Shown here in pieces: positions 35,501 through 50,500 of a stretch of 64,000 nucleotides of DNA. Source of the stretch: Tubulanus polymorphus (Eukaryota > Nemertea > Palaeonemertea > Tubulaniformes > Tubulanidae); assembly GCF_964204645.1 (NCBI RefSeq), contig NC_134031.1, positions 18,225,307-18,289,306 of the forward strand. Reading direction: 5' to 3'. The first letter of the stretch is position 1, and each line of letters opens with the position of its first letter. Under the pieces are notes generated by a model. It saw only the letters and a program-made list of their open reading frames with translations. It did not search any database and was not told where the DNA came from. A program made the translations under genes and the position numbers.

Positions 35501-38500
35501 CTGATTTACAATTCCGTTGTTCTAACGGTCAATGTGTCGATGAATCGAGGAAGTGTAACGGTAGATACGACTGTCTCGACGGTTCTGATGAATTGAACTG
35601 CCGTAAGTTGACAACAACTGCCTCACAAACCCTCCCTCCCCCTACCTTCCTCCTCTAGCCTAATACCGGCTTTGAAAGCTTAAAGATCAGATTCTTGTCT
35701 GTATTTAGGTCAGTTCTGAACTCAACCAAAAAAAGGAAAATTACTTAGGCTAAAAAGAATGATATATTGTTTCTCATAATCAGCCGGGTCATTTTGTTAA
35801 CTGCGATAAAATCTGTGATCAGTTCATTTCGATAACTGCAGGGTCTGTTATTCTTGGCTTGATCATGATTTTGAAAAATTTTATGTACAGTGTAGGCGAC
35901 TGGCTGGTTCAGCTTGTAAGTTTGGCAGGAATGAGATACAATGAGAATCAATTTTTTGGCCTTGAATTCAAATATCTTAATGTCCGAATCAAATTAAAAA
36001 CCCACTATCTATGGAACTGATTCCAGTTGTGTGGGTCTAATTTGACTCCGAGGTAAAGGAGTTGTATGAACTATGGAACTAGATACAGGTACAGCAGATC
36101 AGCAGGTCAATAGAGTCAGTGATGATTACTACAGACTGCATGCAGACTCTAACCTCAATTACTGTATAATGATATTAGCGCTGTTGTTAGTGGAATAATT
36201 AAATCTCTATACAAGAGCTATTTTTATGTGATTAACACTTAATTATTGGTGATTAAGTGCGAATGAGTTAGTGAGTGGATTGAGAGAGAGGGGAAAAGAG
36301 GAGAGGGGAAGGGTGGAGAGGGAGAGAGAGAGAGAAGTGGGAAATGGTGGACAGGAGAGAGAATGAAAGAATGGATAAGGAATGAGAAATCAGTGGGACA
36401 TATGAGAGAGGGTAAAAGGGAAAGCATGGCAAGGGAGTTAGAAGGTTGAATGAGTGGATAGGAAGAGTTGGGTAGAGATTAGTGGGAGAGATTATAGAAT
36501 GAATGAGACAGCGAGAATGAGAGTTTCAGTTTGTTATATTTAGTTTTGTTAGCAGTTTGTATAAAACATCAAAGCTGCATCTCGCGTACATTTGCTTTTA
36601 GATTCTGTAAATATAAATTCTAACACACCACAACCCGATTCCTCGTCTCTCGGCTTCACGCTTAGCTCTGTAGATTAGACAATGCTAATAATCCTTAATG
36701 AATCTATGATAACTATGACAATGTTGACTCTGTGCGTAGCGATGTACTGTATTCAGATGAAATCTAAAAATGACCGAAATTCAGCGTATTTTCTCTGAAA
36801 TCAGTGCATTTTTCAGCTAACACTGTGTAAAATAAAGTTAAAAGTTTGGCTTCAATTAATTTGCCGTATTGCTTAAAAACAGTATTAACTAACAAATCAC
36901 TGATCGCTGAATCTCAATGTCTGAGAAAAATGAAAAACATAGAAGGGAATAATTTCTAACAAATCTTTAGACAAGTTAACATTTTAGACATTTTCCTTGA
37001 TGTGTACAGAAATATGAAAGATGTTATAACTGAGGGTCTTATCGTTGAAAACTGATTAATTTGAACATTTGCTTTCATATTTCAATGAAATATTACTGAA
37101 AAAGAATTCAATTTGTTACTGATAGCACTTTTCAGAGGTTGGCAGCCCTTGTATAGATCTTGAAGACATTGAGTTTCTGAAATAAATAACAATTTGCTTC
37201 GCTGGCCTATATAACACATGATTGTTGCAATGCTTTCTTAAACTAGCGGATGGGAATATAGCATGTAATGAGAATCAGTTCCGATGTGGTGACGGTCGCT
37301 GTGTTCCTATAACAACTCTCTGTAATGGTAGACAAGATTGTTTAGACAATTCCGATGAAATTGGATGTCGTAAGTGATGATGGGTAAAAATACTGTTCAG
37401 AATTAAAATCCTTACCTTTGAAATGCGATTGAAACTTTCTTGAGTCCGATCCTGGTATTCAGGTTAACTGTGGAGCTGGATCTGATCCTGGTATTCAGTT
37501 AAACTGTCGAACTGGATCCGATCCTGGTATTCAGTTAAGCTGTGGAGCTGGACTCGATCCTGGTATTCAAATCAAAACGATTGTTTCACCCATGCTTTGC
37601 CCAATTTGTCATCTATAGTAATTTGTGATGAATATTTTCAGCGACGGAAGGTTGTAGACCTGGACAGTTTGTTTGCAGGAACGGTGCTTGTTTAGACGCG
37701 AGTTTAAGGTGTGATAGTAAATACGACTGTACAGACGGGTCGGATGAAACTGGATGTGGTGAGTTAATCACAATCAACAGCGTCCCTACAACTCCTTGAT
37801 TCTTTCATAAATAGGGTGGCCACTGAGTCGGGATATCTGGAAATTCGATGTATAAGAAAAATCTAGAAAAAAATCAGGAAAAGCTCTTGGAATTTGACAT
37901 ATTTTATCAAAAGCTGGAAAACTCCAGGAATTCGGATGATACTATTGACCACGTGATTCAATGAAAACATTTATGAATTGTAACATATTTAAACCAAGAA
38001 ATTTCGCAGATTTACTCAGTTAAATTTTGTATAATCACATGGAATAATCAGGAGATTTGTAAATGGAGTAAATGGGCAGACAGTGACCACCCTTCAAGTC
38101 ACTGTTAAACTGGCTCTAGAAGATTTGACCAAGGTCACAGTTGTGTATTGATATTATCAACAGGTAGCAGATGTCGATCAGATCAGTTTGTGTGCGGTGA
38201 CGGAGCGTGTCTCGATAGTCAGTACAAATGTGACGGACGTGGAGACTGTGCGGACGGATCTGATGAAAATAACTGCCGTAAGTGTTTGAATTTGAGTATC
38301 ATGCAATCGTATTGTTCAAACCCTTTTCTGGTGTGTTAAAAGTTGAATATTGCATTGATTTTGAAGTTTCCAAGTTTTGTTGATTTTTCATTTGAAAACC
38401 AGTAAATATACCGGATGTGATTGTTGTATTTGTAGCAACGGAACCAGCGACTTGTCTTTCCGGTCAGCACACATGCGGTGATGGGGCGTGTTTAGAGGCT

Positions 38501-41500
38501 CAGTATAAATGTGACGGGAGAGCGGATTGCGCCGATGGATCTGATGAAAGTGGATGTCGTAAGTTTGAATCTATAGAAATCGAGGAGCTGTAAGCGGAAA
38601 TATATCCGTAAGAGCATGAAAATGCGTTGAAATTTCAAAATTTTACCTCACTCCTTTGGCTGCGTGGATACTTGACTTCAGTATATATGCCCTTTTCATG
38701 TCTTACTGCTCCTGTCAAAGTCAGCCCCTGCAAACTGTGGAACTGATCCCGGATTCATGATATTCTAAATTTCCAGCTCGTGGATGCCGTGATAACGAAC
38801 ATACTTGCGGTGATGGAACATGTATTGATAAGAGTTTGAGGTGTGATAACTATTTTCATTGCATTGATAGATCAGATGAAACTGGCTGTCGTAAGTGCTC
38901 ATTCTGAAATTAAACTCTTAAATTGATTACATTTCTACATTAATTCATGGCCCAGTTTTACAAACAGCGATATAAGTTTCATTGAATTAAGAAATTTAAA
39001 ATTGATTTAATGGTTAAACCTTTCTGCGAAATTGAAATTAATGAAACTTTTCTGGAAAGTTTAGTTGTTGTGCAGAAATTAAGATGAAACATTTGAATGC
39101 AACAGGAACGTTAATGAATTAAAGCTGAATGAGTTTGTGAGTGAACTGAATGTATATTTTGGTTGTATATTTCAGCTAATAAATGTCGAACTGACATTGG
39201 TCAACACATGTGCGGAGATGGGACGTGTTTAGACAGTAGCAAGAGATGTAATAATCGTTATGATTGCGCTGATCGTTCAGATGAAGCAAACTGCGGTATG
39301 TATCTCTACCCCTTAAACTACCACACTCGCATCATAGACATCACTGAATTGTTTGCTCCCTGGTCCTTACACACCTCCCTTTCAAGAAATATACGACTGA
39401 AAGTTTTTCCTGCAGCGTATGAATTGTAACCCATTTTAGCTTAGATCCCTAATGCACTGTTGATTTTGAAGTTTCCCTTCCATTTAACAAATTGTCAAAC
39501 ATGCTTGAATTCCAAGTTTCATGAATCAATTAATCAAACAGTGAAGAGATGCAAAGTTCATTTGTCTGGTTAAACAAGCAAGGCCCAGTTCCATAGTTCT
39601 CTGTAAGGCTTGATTCTGGAGTATAAGTAGAACATAGGCATGAATTAAGTTTCGAAAATTTACATAGATCAGACTTGAACTGGACAAGAACTGGTTGAAG
39701 CTTGCATGGAGCTGGCCACAATGAGGAGAAACCAATCTAATTGCTATTTGTTAATATCATGTTTTCAATGGGATTCAAATATTCAAACTTAAATTTCTCT
39801 GCAAAATTCAGATGAGAATTAAGAATTAAGCATGTTTGACACAACACAATACTAACAGTGACCAATTTGTTTTGAAACGTGCACAGTTTCCGACCCGTGT
39901 CGAGATGATGAATGGCGTTGTGAGAACGGACCCTGTATAAATAAACGGTCTAGATGTAATGGTAGAATCGATTGTCCTCATGATACGTCTGATGAACTGG
40001 ATTGTCGTAAGTGTATAATGCCCACACGCTACTGCTTTCACTGTGCTCTTAAGACCCAGTTCTACAGTGAAATATTATACAATTCAAACAGCTAGATATT
40101 TGTAAATGAACTGCTTTCCAGTTTATAGAGTTCTAAACCCATAACTGTACAACTGGGAACATTTCCAAGCTTATATGAGCCTATCTTAAAGAAGCAGAGC
40201 CACTTAAGTGCAGTTTTTGATTGATACTCTTCTATGCTCAAGCGCAAGCTAATTATAACCATGATTTGTTTATGTTTTATCATATATATATATATATCAT
40301 TTTCATTAAAAGAATTCTTTTTCAAATCAAACTCTACATATTTCAATATTCAGTTAATAGGCATCAAGCAATATTAAGGTTCTTTTCTCTGTTACATTTA
40401 AACTACGTCACTAGTTCGAAGTTCTAAGGCATCCAAAGAACAGTAAATTCTATGGAGAAATTAAGAATGATCTATGCAGGTTATAGGTGACAGGCTGTAG
40501 CGTTTTTATTTTCATGCTCTAGCATTTTCGCGATGTTTTGTAAATGAGTTTCGATGTCGTAGCGGACAATGTATCGATTACAGAGAGAGATGTAACCGTA
40601 GATACGACTGCCCTGATCGTAGCGATGAATTGAACTGTCGTATGTACAAAAACTATAAACATATATGTACACCTTGTATGTGTATTGCATATTGTAAAAT
40701 GTACATCTAAATTACTTCATGCCTTTATGTACATTTTGTGTCTGTATTTCTTTGAGTTAACTGTACGTAGAAACCTGTATTAATTGATGTACATCTTGTG
40801 TGTGTATTTCATACGGTTAACTATATCTAGAATACCGCATACCTTTATGTACAATTTTTGTCTGTGTTTCATACATTTAACAGTACATAGAACCTTGTAT
40901 TAATCGATGTACATTCTTCCTATGTGTGTTTTTCATATAATTAACCATACAGAATACATACAGATTTAAAGAACTGTGTTCTTCTTATTCTAACTTTTAC
41001 CTGACTCTTGATTGTAAGAATAACCTGGATGTAGCTTTTCAGTTTTAAGTGTTCTAAGCTTGCCTCTCTTTTGTAGCTGACCTCTCCTGATGGAATGTTC
41101 AGTTCTCACGTATATAAGCTTGCCTCTATTTTGTAGGATGTTCAGTTCTCGCGTATATAAGCTTGCCTTACTTTGTAGCTTGCTTCCTTGTTGATGATTT
41201 TCATGTTTTCAGATAATGAAATCTTGAAATTAAAAGATTTTGATACGTGCGAAAAACCTTACAAAAATGGATAGAGCCTCAAGATAGAACCAGAATGAAT
41301 AAGAATGATCTATATTTGTGTGTTCTCTCTGTAGCGATTCCGACATGCTCCCCGCGTGAATTCAGATGTTCGAACGGTATTTGTATCGATGACAGACGGA
41401 GATGTGACCAAAGATACGATTGCACAGACGCATCTGACGAAAGAAACTGCTGTAAGTATGAAATCATAGTCACTGATTCCGATAGTCCGGGGGCCAGTCG

Positions 41501-44500
41501 GTCAAAATATGGTTAGATAAAACGGGCAGATAAATACCATAATAACTTTTTATCAACTATCCACTGGTTATCTTAAACAAACCAGAATTTGAGCAACTGG
41601 TCCCTGAGAGTGTGCCAGCATTCTGCTTCTAATAGAATAGCCCACAGACACTCTGATGTGGAGAATAGATAATATGATATATTATATACAAATTTAAAAG
41701 ATGGATAACAAAGTTTTATTTATCAAGAATTAGAATCAGAAGTTTAAGACACAACATTTCAAACTAGGGACCATCATCGAGGTGTTGATACAATTTTGCA
41801 TTTTTTCATGTGATATGTTTGTGTTTTAGCGTCTGCCATCACGTTGAGAATTAACCCGGAGGCTCAGCGAGTGCGCGCCGGAAACGAGGCAATATTTGAA
41901 TGCACGGCGACCGGTAACCCACCTCCGATTGTTCGCTGGAGTCGCGGGAATATCGGGTTGCCGAGCAGCGCGTCGGAAGTGCGAGGTCGATTGAGAATAT
42001 CGAATCCGACATCAGCAGACGCGGGCGAGTACACGTGTACCGCAATTGGTGTACCGGGAAATTATCAGTTAACCGCCAGACTTGTTGTTGATCCAGGTAA
42101 TTATTCAACTCATTTTACAAGAATTATTTCATCTCTTGTTCTTTATTTTTACTCTTTGGAACATGAGATCAGAAATAATACTTGTCATATCGTCTTTATA
42201 GAATATAAGGAATGATTTTATGATACGAATTTTCAATTTTGTAGTCGGGCCGACACAGAAACCACCTGAACCCGGTGATTGTGACCCGGCCCACGAAGCT
42301 CGATGTACCAACCGTCAATGTATCGCTAAAGATTATGTTTGCGATGGAGATTATGACTGCGCCGATAGATCCGACGAAGCTAACTGCGGTAAGTGAGCAT
42401 CTCAACCTATAGATATAGATCTATTTCGCTATGTTACGTATGGCATGCTATCTATTCTGGTAGGATACCATAGCGGGTCTCAACTTGTAATTTATGAAAA
42501 TTTTCTTCAGTGAGAAATAAAGTCTGCTACCCGAATGAATTCATGTGCACGAACGGTAAATGTGTGCAGAAGATTTGGTGGTGCGACGGCGATGATGACT
42601 GCGGCGATAAATCTGATGAGAAAAGTTGTCGTAAGTATCGTTGAATTGATTACCAGTAACAGCCGTAGAATTTGAATTATGATGGAATCTGAAATAATCA
42701 TCACATCTGCAAGTTAATAGATAAACTTAAAAGGTTACTTATTTTTAGTTAAGCTCTGAAATAATTGAGGTGGCACAACTTCTCGAGACTCCATATTCAA
42801 GATTGTATATGCTTAAAAAACCTGGGAATCTAATGTAAAGATTTGATGGTTGATGTGATTATTTTTTGTTGTAGCTACCGTTAGTCCGGACCGACCGTGC
42901 CGTTACGACGAGTACCAGTGCGTATCTGGTCCATTACAGTGTATACCTTCCAGTTATCAGTGTGACGGAGAAATTGACTGTCAGGATAGATCTGATGAAA
43001 TAGGATGCGGTATGTTACTGACGTAGTTGATATATGTACAGCGGGTTTTGCTCCAGTCAGATCCGATCAACTCGTTTGTAGAGATATTTTTATGACACTA
43101 TGAATTATAAACTATCCAACGTAGGTAATAGAATTGTGTCAGGCATGGATCCAGATAACCGCTGTTACCGCTCATTGTGATACTCGTCTGTTTTTCAAGA
43201 ACAATTCTTTTTTCGAGACATCAAACGCCAGAGCCGATCTTATTTTCAAAATGCATGTAACTTGAATGAACAACGTATTTTTGTTGGATGAGTGAAAAAT
43301 TACATTCAGTGTTTACACAAACTCGGAATGCATTGGAGATAAACCCCCCACACCCCTTACAGTCCTGTCATCCCCATAATATCTTAAGCGGTATTCAGGA
43401 TTAGAGTCTTGATCCTGCACTGTGTGTATGAAATGTTTTTTATTGCAGCCCCTCCGATCGTGACTGTTCCACCAGTGCCTACTATTGAGGTAACCCTCGG
43501 CGACACCGTTACGATATACTGCGAGGCAACCGGAGTTCCTACTCCGCTGATAATCTGGCGTCTAAACTGGGGTCACATACCGGATCCACCGCGGGTGACT
43601 CAGACTAGCGAGGGAGGACGAGGAGTGCTCACTATCACTAACGCTATGGAGAATGATCAGGGCGCGTACACATGTGAGGCTATGAACAGTAAAGGGTTAA
43701 TATTTGCCACACCTGATGCGATCGTCACTGTAAATCGTAAGTTAAAACAAATAATTATGGCTATTCTTATTTGGGAACTTGATCTTAAGTGGGTCTTAAC
43801 CCCTTCAGTGCTGACTAACCAATTCCTGAGAGTGCTCGAGATAGTTTGAAAATAAAAAAAAATTCCACCCCAGGGTGTTGAATAATGGGCATACCGCTTT
43901 AGTGCATCTACACTGCGATGCGGTGTATCGTTAGTTACTACTATTTCACTGCAGTGTATAAATGAATTCAGTTCATTATGAGATTTAATTTGAGATTGAT
44001 GGTTCCATTGTTTTTTATTCGAAGCTCCTACTGGTGTTTGCGTTCCTCCGAACTACAATTCAAAAGCGAAATCAGCGCGAGATTGTTTGAGATGTTTCTG
44101 TTTCGGGCACACGACGAACTGTTTCAGTAGCAAATTGTTTAGATCACAGGTAAAAATAACCCAGACCTTAAGTTGATTTGGATCCAGTTAGTATTTGATT
44201 CTTCAGTTAAATCATCGGAAATGAACTTGAGGAGATTTCAATCTAAACTGCATTCAGCAATGTTCTCTTATCAGAACTGTGGAACCAGGTTTTGGGGTAT
44301 TATCATTGAAGGACTTTTGAAATTTAACCCTGGAACTGTGGAACATAGGTTTCGAATGATAGAAAATAAGGATTTCTTTAAACCTAACAATAAAATCTGA
44401 ACCTCATATGAATGTGTATTATGAATATTGTGTGTTATTGATAAACCTTTTATATTTAAATTTTGAATTTCAAATAAACAGTTTAGATCGTTTAATTACA

Positions 44501-47500
44501 GTTGGTAGTTGGAAGTACGTTAGCCGTTGTTAGTAAATCCGACCAGAGTGATCTGTTTACAGGACGACCGGTCGTAGATTATTCTCCCTCTACTCGAGCA
44601 TTCACTATCCGCGATTACGATCGTAAGATTCCCCGCGGTAACTACTACTGGAGTTTACCTAAACACTTCCTCGGCAACAAGGTGAATATTCAACTCAATA
44701 CGCAGGAGTCGATCCAGGGGAGGTTTTTATCAGATTTCCGTGAGAGCCTCAAGGTGTCCTTTTTACTCGAAGGCACTTACTCTAAAAAAAAAGGGCATTT
44801 TAGTGAAACAATTTTAAGAAGTCTATTTTCCTTCAAAGTTAGAGTTTCGTCAAATAATCTAGAAAGCAGTACTTTTCTGATCAAAAACATTACACAACTG
44901 GAACGATGCCCTCTGTTTCTAAATAATATGCCCTACATGTACATATGTTTTAAGAACCAAGAATTTGATTAACAAGATACATTAGACAGTTCATTCCAAC
45001 AGATTCATATAGGTCCTGACCTTACCGTGCTTTACTGCATTGTCTTATTATATATTGGTACAGTAGAAATTATTCTTAGGGGTTGGGTAAGACAGTACAT
45101 TTCAACATTAGGGGTTGGGTAATACTTCTAACCCATTGTGATTTTGTAATATGTTATAGTTGGGCAGCTACGGCGGAAAACTCTACTTCAGAATCTACTA
45201 CAACGCGAACAATGACAACGGACGACCTACGAATGAAGCAGACGTCATTATCAGTGTATGTATCGGTGGCGACATCATTTTTAATTTTTCAGCGAGAGGA
45301 AGATTAAAAAGGCTTTAATTTCTGATGTTGTTTTCAGGGTAATGGTAAAACGCTTTATTACAGTCTAGAAAAACAACCACAGAAGAATTCTACGGAATCT
45401 ATTATGGTTCCTCTCACAGAAGTAAGCAACAAATTCGTTGAATATTCTTGCGCGGAATGTGCATGATGAATGATGAATGATTGTTGTTTGAAACAGGATG
45501 CGTGGTCTCCGTTCGACCCACCGAGAAGAACTGCACCGACGACCAGGAATGATTTGATGATGGTTTTACAGAATCTCACTTACATTTTAGTAAAATCTCA
45601 ATACGACGATTTCCAATCGGAAGTCAGGTATCGTGCTCTATTCAGTTATTGGGAATGAACCTCCCAATTTGCAATGAATATTATGATTAAATATGTAGAA
45701 ATGGTTGTAGTCATTGAGAATATGAGTTTGTAAAAATATCTAAGGCAGAATGCTTTGTTTTGTAATTAGAATCAGTAATATATTGATGGATATAACTGTT
45801 GAGGAGGATCAGGGAAGAGGAACTGCTCATCTCGTTGAAGATTGTTCCTGTCCTATCGGTTATACTGGCCGATCGTGTGAGGTAATCACTTATTTCCACC
45901 CATCTGAAGTTCTTACAGGGTGGCACCGCTTACCTGAAAAACTGAAGAGAATCAGAAAATTCTAGAAATAGGGAAAAACTCAGGGAATTTGACAAATTTG
46001 ACAACAACAAAAAAATTCGGATAATGTTATTGATGGCGTGTTTATTTATCAATACGTGATTCAATGAAAAATTAATGAATATAACATTTTAAACCCAGAA
46101 ATTCCTCTGATTCACTGAGGGAATTTGTAAATCGGCGGAAAGAGACCACTCTGTACGAATTTAAATTTTAATTAGGTCATCACTAAGCGTAATATAAGTA
46201 TTTTAATTATGGTATATAGATATGTTCGAGTGGATATTACCGAGTAAAAACAGGTCCTTATCTAGGAACCTGTCAGCCGTGCGAATGCAACCAACATTCA
46301 AACGAATGCCATCCAGAAACAGGAGTCTGTATTGTAAGTCTTGCTTATTAATCAGTTGCCCAACAATTGACGATATTGGAAGTTTATTTCAAGATTAGAC
46401 AATCTGGATATGGTCATATAAACAAACTTATAGTATCATCCGTTGTGGGGTTGTCATTCATCTTCTGTGCTAAGAGAATACATCAGTTTTTCCATCAGTT
46501 TCCTTAGATATATCGTTAATCTAATTTCATTAGTATATCTAGTTTGAAAAAAATGTATTTCTAGGGCTGTCTTCATAATACACGGGGTGTTAATTGTGAA
46601 TTGTGTGAAGTTGGATTCTACCCGAGACAGGAACCGAATGGAATCGCGTGTCTAGCGTGTACATGCCCTAGCGCTGACTCGAGAAACCAGTATGTATCAC
46701 AACAAAAATCCTTCATCCATTTCGAAGTGAAGTTTGACTCGAATGATAATTAAGTGAAATTTTTCTGTAGGTTTTCGAAGGACTGTTATTTAGGACCGAA
46801 CGATCGGGTGGTTTGTCGAAATTGTCCGGAAGGTTACGTCGGAGATCGGTGCGAGCGATGCGCTCCGGGTTACCGCGGCGACCCGAATACTCCGGGCGAC
46901 ACGTGTAAACGCGATCAGCTCTGCGACCATCGTGGTAGTCTCAGTGAAACTCCTGACGCTACCGGCTGGTGTCCCTGTAAGGTAGGAGTTTTAAGTCTTG
47001 AGTTTCGTCAGCAGTTTGAGGGTGAAACTTGTTGCGGAACCTAATGAGTGGTGGTGCTCAGTGAGTTGAGGGAACCTAATGATACCCTGAGTGGAGTTCA
47101 GTGAATTGAGGGGTAACTCGCTAATGATACCCTGAGTGGAGTTCAGTGAGTTGAGGGGAATCTAATGATACCCTGAGTGGAGTTCAGTGAGTTGAGGGGA
47201 ACCTAATGATACCCTGAGTGCAGTTCAATGAGTTGAGGGGAACCTGCTAATCGCGTCTCCAGTCAAGCTAAAAGAAATCTGAAATTGTTTCTTCTTTTTT
47301 AAGCGTAACGTGCGTGGAACGAAGTGCGATCAATGCGCACATAAAACGTTCTATTTATCGACTGAGAACGCTGAAGGTTGTTTGAATTGTTTCTGTGCCG
47401 ATATCGGCGACGTATGCGGTAGTTCCGGATGGTTTCGCGATCGAGTCTCGACTCAATTCGGAGACCGTGAACTGAAAGGATTTGGAATCACGAACTATAA

Positions 47501-50500
47501 CGGCGATCTGAGAGTATCGCGTGGTTTGTATATAAACCCGACCCGACGCGCGTTGAGCTATCGTCCGGTCGACCGTGTTACCTATTACTGGAAACTACCG
47601 GATACTTATCTCAATGATAAGGTAAGTGCAATGATGCCTTCAAATGACCAATATCGGCCTCAAGCTTGAATTCTTATTTCTCAATATTTCGCTTTGAGTT
47701 CTCTGGGATAGAAGTTCAGTGTACTTTAAAGTGTGAATGTCGAGATGTTAAGGGACCGGTATATATCCTGGGTACCGTTATGTTGACTGTGGTAACTTTG
47801 TGTTGATGTTTTAGTTGACAGCGTTCGGTGGAACTCTGAAGTATTCGGTGTTTTACACGAGTGGAACCGATCGTCTGGAGAATCGAGACCCCGATGTCGT
47901 CCTCATTGGAGAAAACGGCAAAAAACTCATACATCGAACTAAAACCGTCCCTAAACGTAACGAACCTTCAGTCGTTGAGGCGAAATTAACTCAAGTAAGT
48001 TCATTGATTTCAATAGAAATACAAAAATGCAGAATTTCCAAGGTTGTATAAAAACTTAAAAAAGTTTCTACTGTACTTAAAGCTTGGAAATTATGACCGT
48101 GTTATACTATTTTGTCTAAATCCACGATCATATGCTTGTTACTGAGAAGGTTACTGAGGAGACTTTAAATGTTACTGATAAATGATGAAATTATTCTGAT
48201 TTAGTGAAAGGTTAGGTCGATGGGTCAACCCAAAATATCTTTGATAGACTTTAAACCATGTCTCCGGGGTCAGATCTTGTGTTGAGCTGGATCAAGTTCA
48301 TATTTGATATGAAACTGGATCATTTATAGTTCAGACGTATGCGTTTGATGTTTTGAATCAAGAATTGATTGAACAAACTGAATGTAATACATTTCAGGAT
48401 GAATGGAAGAATGAAGATGGTTCGAGTATCAGCAGAAACGATTTGCTGACGGTTCTGATGAAATTGAAAGCTGTTCATATAAAGGCGTCTTACACACGAG
48501 ATACCAGAGAATCCAGGTTTGATTAGATCACTAATATCGCTCTAACAGACAAACTGGCTGCTTAAGTTGTCATATTTATGACGATCATTTTATTGACGAC
48601 TTATCCAGATGACGACTTACAAATTGAATTGGAAATACAAATTGAGGCGACTTCAATAATGTGATGACATATCCTAATGACAACTTACCTATGTGATTTT
48701 GACTACGTGACTAGATATATATTTTTTTCGTTGTAGTTTAACCGAAATAAGTTTTGTGTTTCCAGTTTGTCGAATGTATCAATGAGTATAGCTAGAGAGA
48801 GGAATACAGGTGGGGATAGAGCCTACAGCGTTGAACAGTGTCAGTGTCCTAAAGGTTATACCGGATTATCCTGTCAGGTAAAAATAAAGAACCTCACCGG
48901 TGAATTACCTCCTGAAGATTTAAACCCATGGAGGTGATTTACCTCCTGAATTAAGCGTAGAGGCTATTTACTTTCCTAGGGCAAGACTTCATCTTTAATT
49001 CTTGGCTCCTTTTTAGTTGAACTCCCGTCATAATATTTTCTGGATGCATCACTGGGGTTTTTCAAGGTGGCCATACACCTGGAAATGAATGAAAAATTGG
49101 GGAATTTTGTGAAAAAGCTAGAAATCAGGGCAAATTGGAAATTTGTTGAGATTGCTACATCGCACGTAAAATCAAAGTTTCCATCAATGTCTTATGTATT
49201 TGACTGTGTTGAATTGATTGGATTCTTAGCAGATCAAGTCAGGGAAAACGACATGCATGTCAGGGAATAGTCGGGGGAAAAGTGAGTCAAATAAAAGTGG
49301 CCACCATGAATATATTTTTCATTATTTCAGACGTGTGAGATTGGTTACTATCGCGTTGCGACCCGTATTAAGCTCGGTGAGTGCGCGCCGTGTAATTGTC
49401 ACGGTCATTCGAGCGAATGTGACCCTGACACCGGAGTCTGTCGTCATTGTTCTCACAACACCGAGGGACCGAAATGTGATCGGTGTCGAGATGGTTACTA
49501 CGGCGACGCTACGCGAGGATCATCGTCCGATTGTTTGAAGTGTCCGTGCCCGCTGACCTTCACCTCAAACCAGTAAGATATACGTTCATTTTCTTGTGCT
49601 TTTCGAGCCAAAATTTTTTCCTGGATTCGCAATTTTTTGAATTTTTGAAAATTGAAGGTTCGGAAAAACGTGTCAACTGGCAGCAGACGGAGACGTCACG
49701 TGTAACTGTCCTCCTGGATATGAAGGACGCAGATGTCAAAGGTAAAACGAGTCGCTGAAATGCACTATAACACATGGAATATATCGTAAGAGTTGTATTG
49801 AGATCACAATGTTTCGGTTGTCTCCAAAAGCGACTGGTAGCATCGTGGTCTCAAAGAACTCTTTAATTTTCAGTCTCCGTTTGTAGGATTATCCAGTTCT
49901 ACTTTCATCTCATGGAAAACTGATGAATCTTTATCTGTAACTTGGTTTTTGATGGAATGATTTAATCTTGTTTGATTCGTGTCTTATCCGTTGTTGTTTA
50001 TCTCGTTGTGGATTCTAGATGCGCCCCTGGTTTCGAAGGCAACCCCGAAATTCCCGGTCAATCTTGTACGATTCGTGAAAGTGAGGGTTCATGTGACTGC
50101 GACCCGCGAGGAACGCGACCTGATCGTCTGTGCGATGCCAGGACGGGAATTTGTCCGTGTAAAGTGAGTCAGTTATTGAATATCTATAAGATCTGAAACA
50201 CAGTTGATTCGTCAGTGATTTTTGTTTTGAGTTAGTTGAGAATTCAAGTTAGATTAAAGTCGAGATAGAATTTCTGCAATTTCTGAATTTTGCAATCGAG
50301 TTATATGATGATTTGACTTGAAAGCAAGCGATTTCGTAGGAGTCTAATGTGTCTCAAACGTATGATTATTTTCAGGATAATGTGATGGGAAGAAGGTGTG
50401 ATCGATGTAAACCTGGTTATTTCTCACTGAGGAAAGAGGATCCGTCTGGTTGTATGGAATGTTACTGTTCGGGAGAATCGGCCGTCTGTCGAGAATCAAA

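Noticed and set aside
44502-44972. 156-codon frame extending a laminin-IV exon
   Set aside because: Only 44502-44681 is exon. The rest is intron read-through after GTGAAT, and the next exon at 45160 continues the LamB fold correctly.
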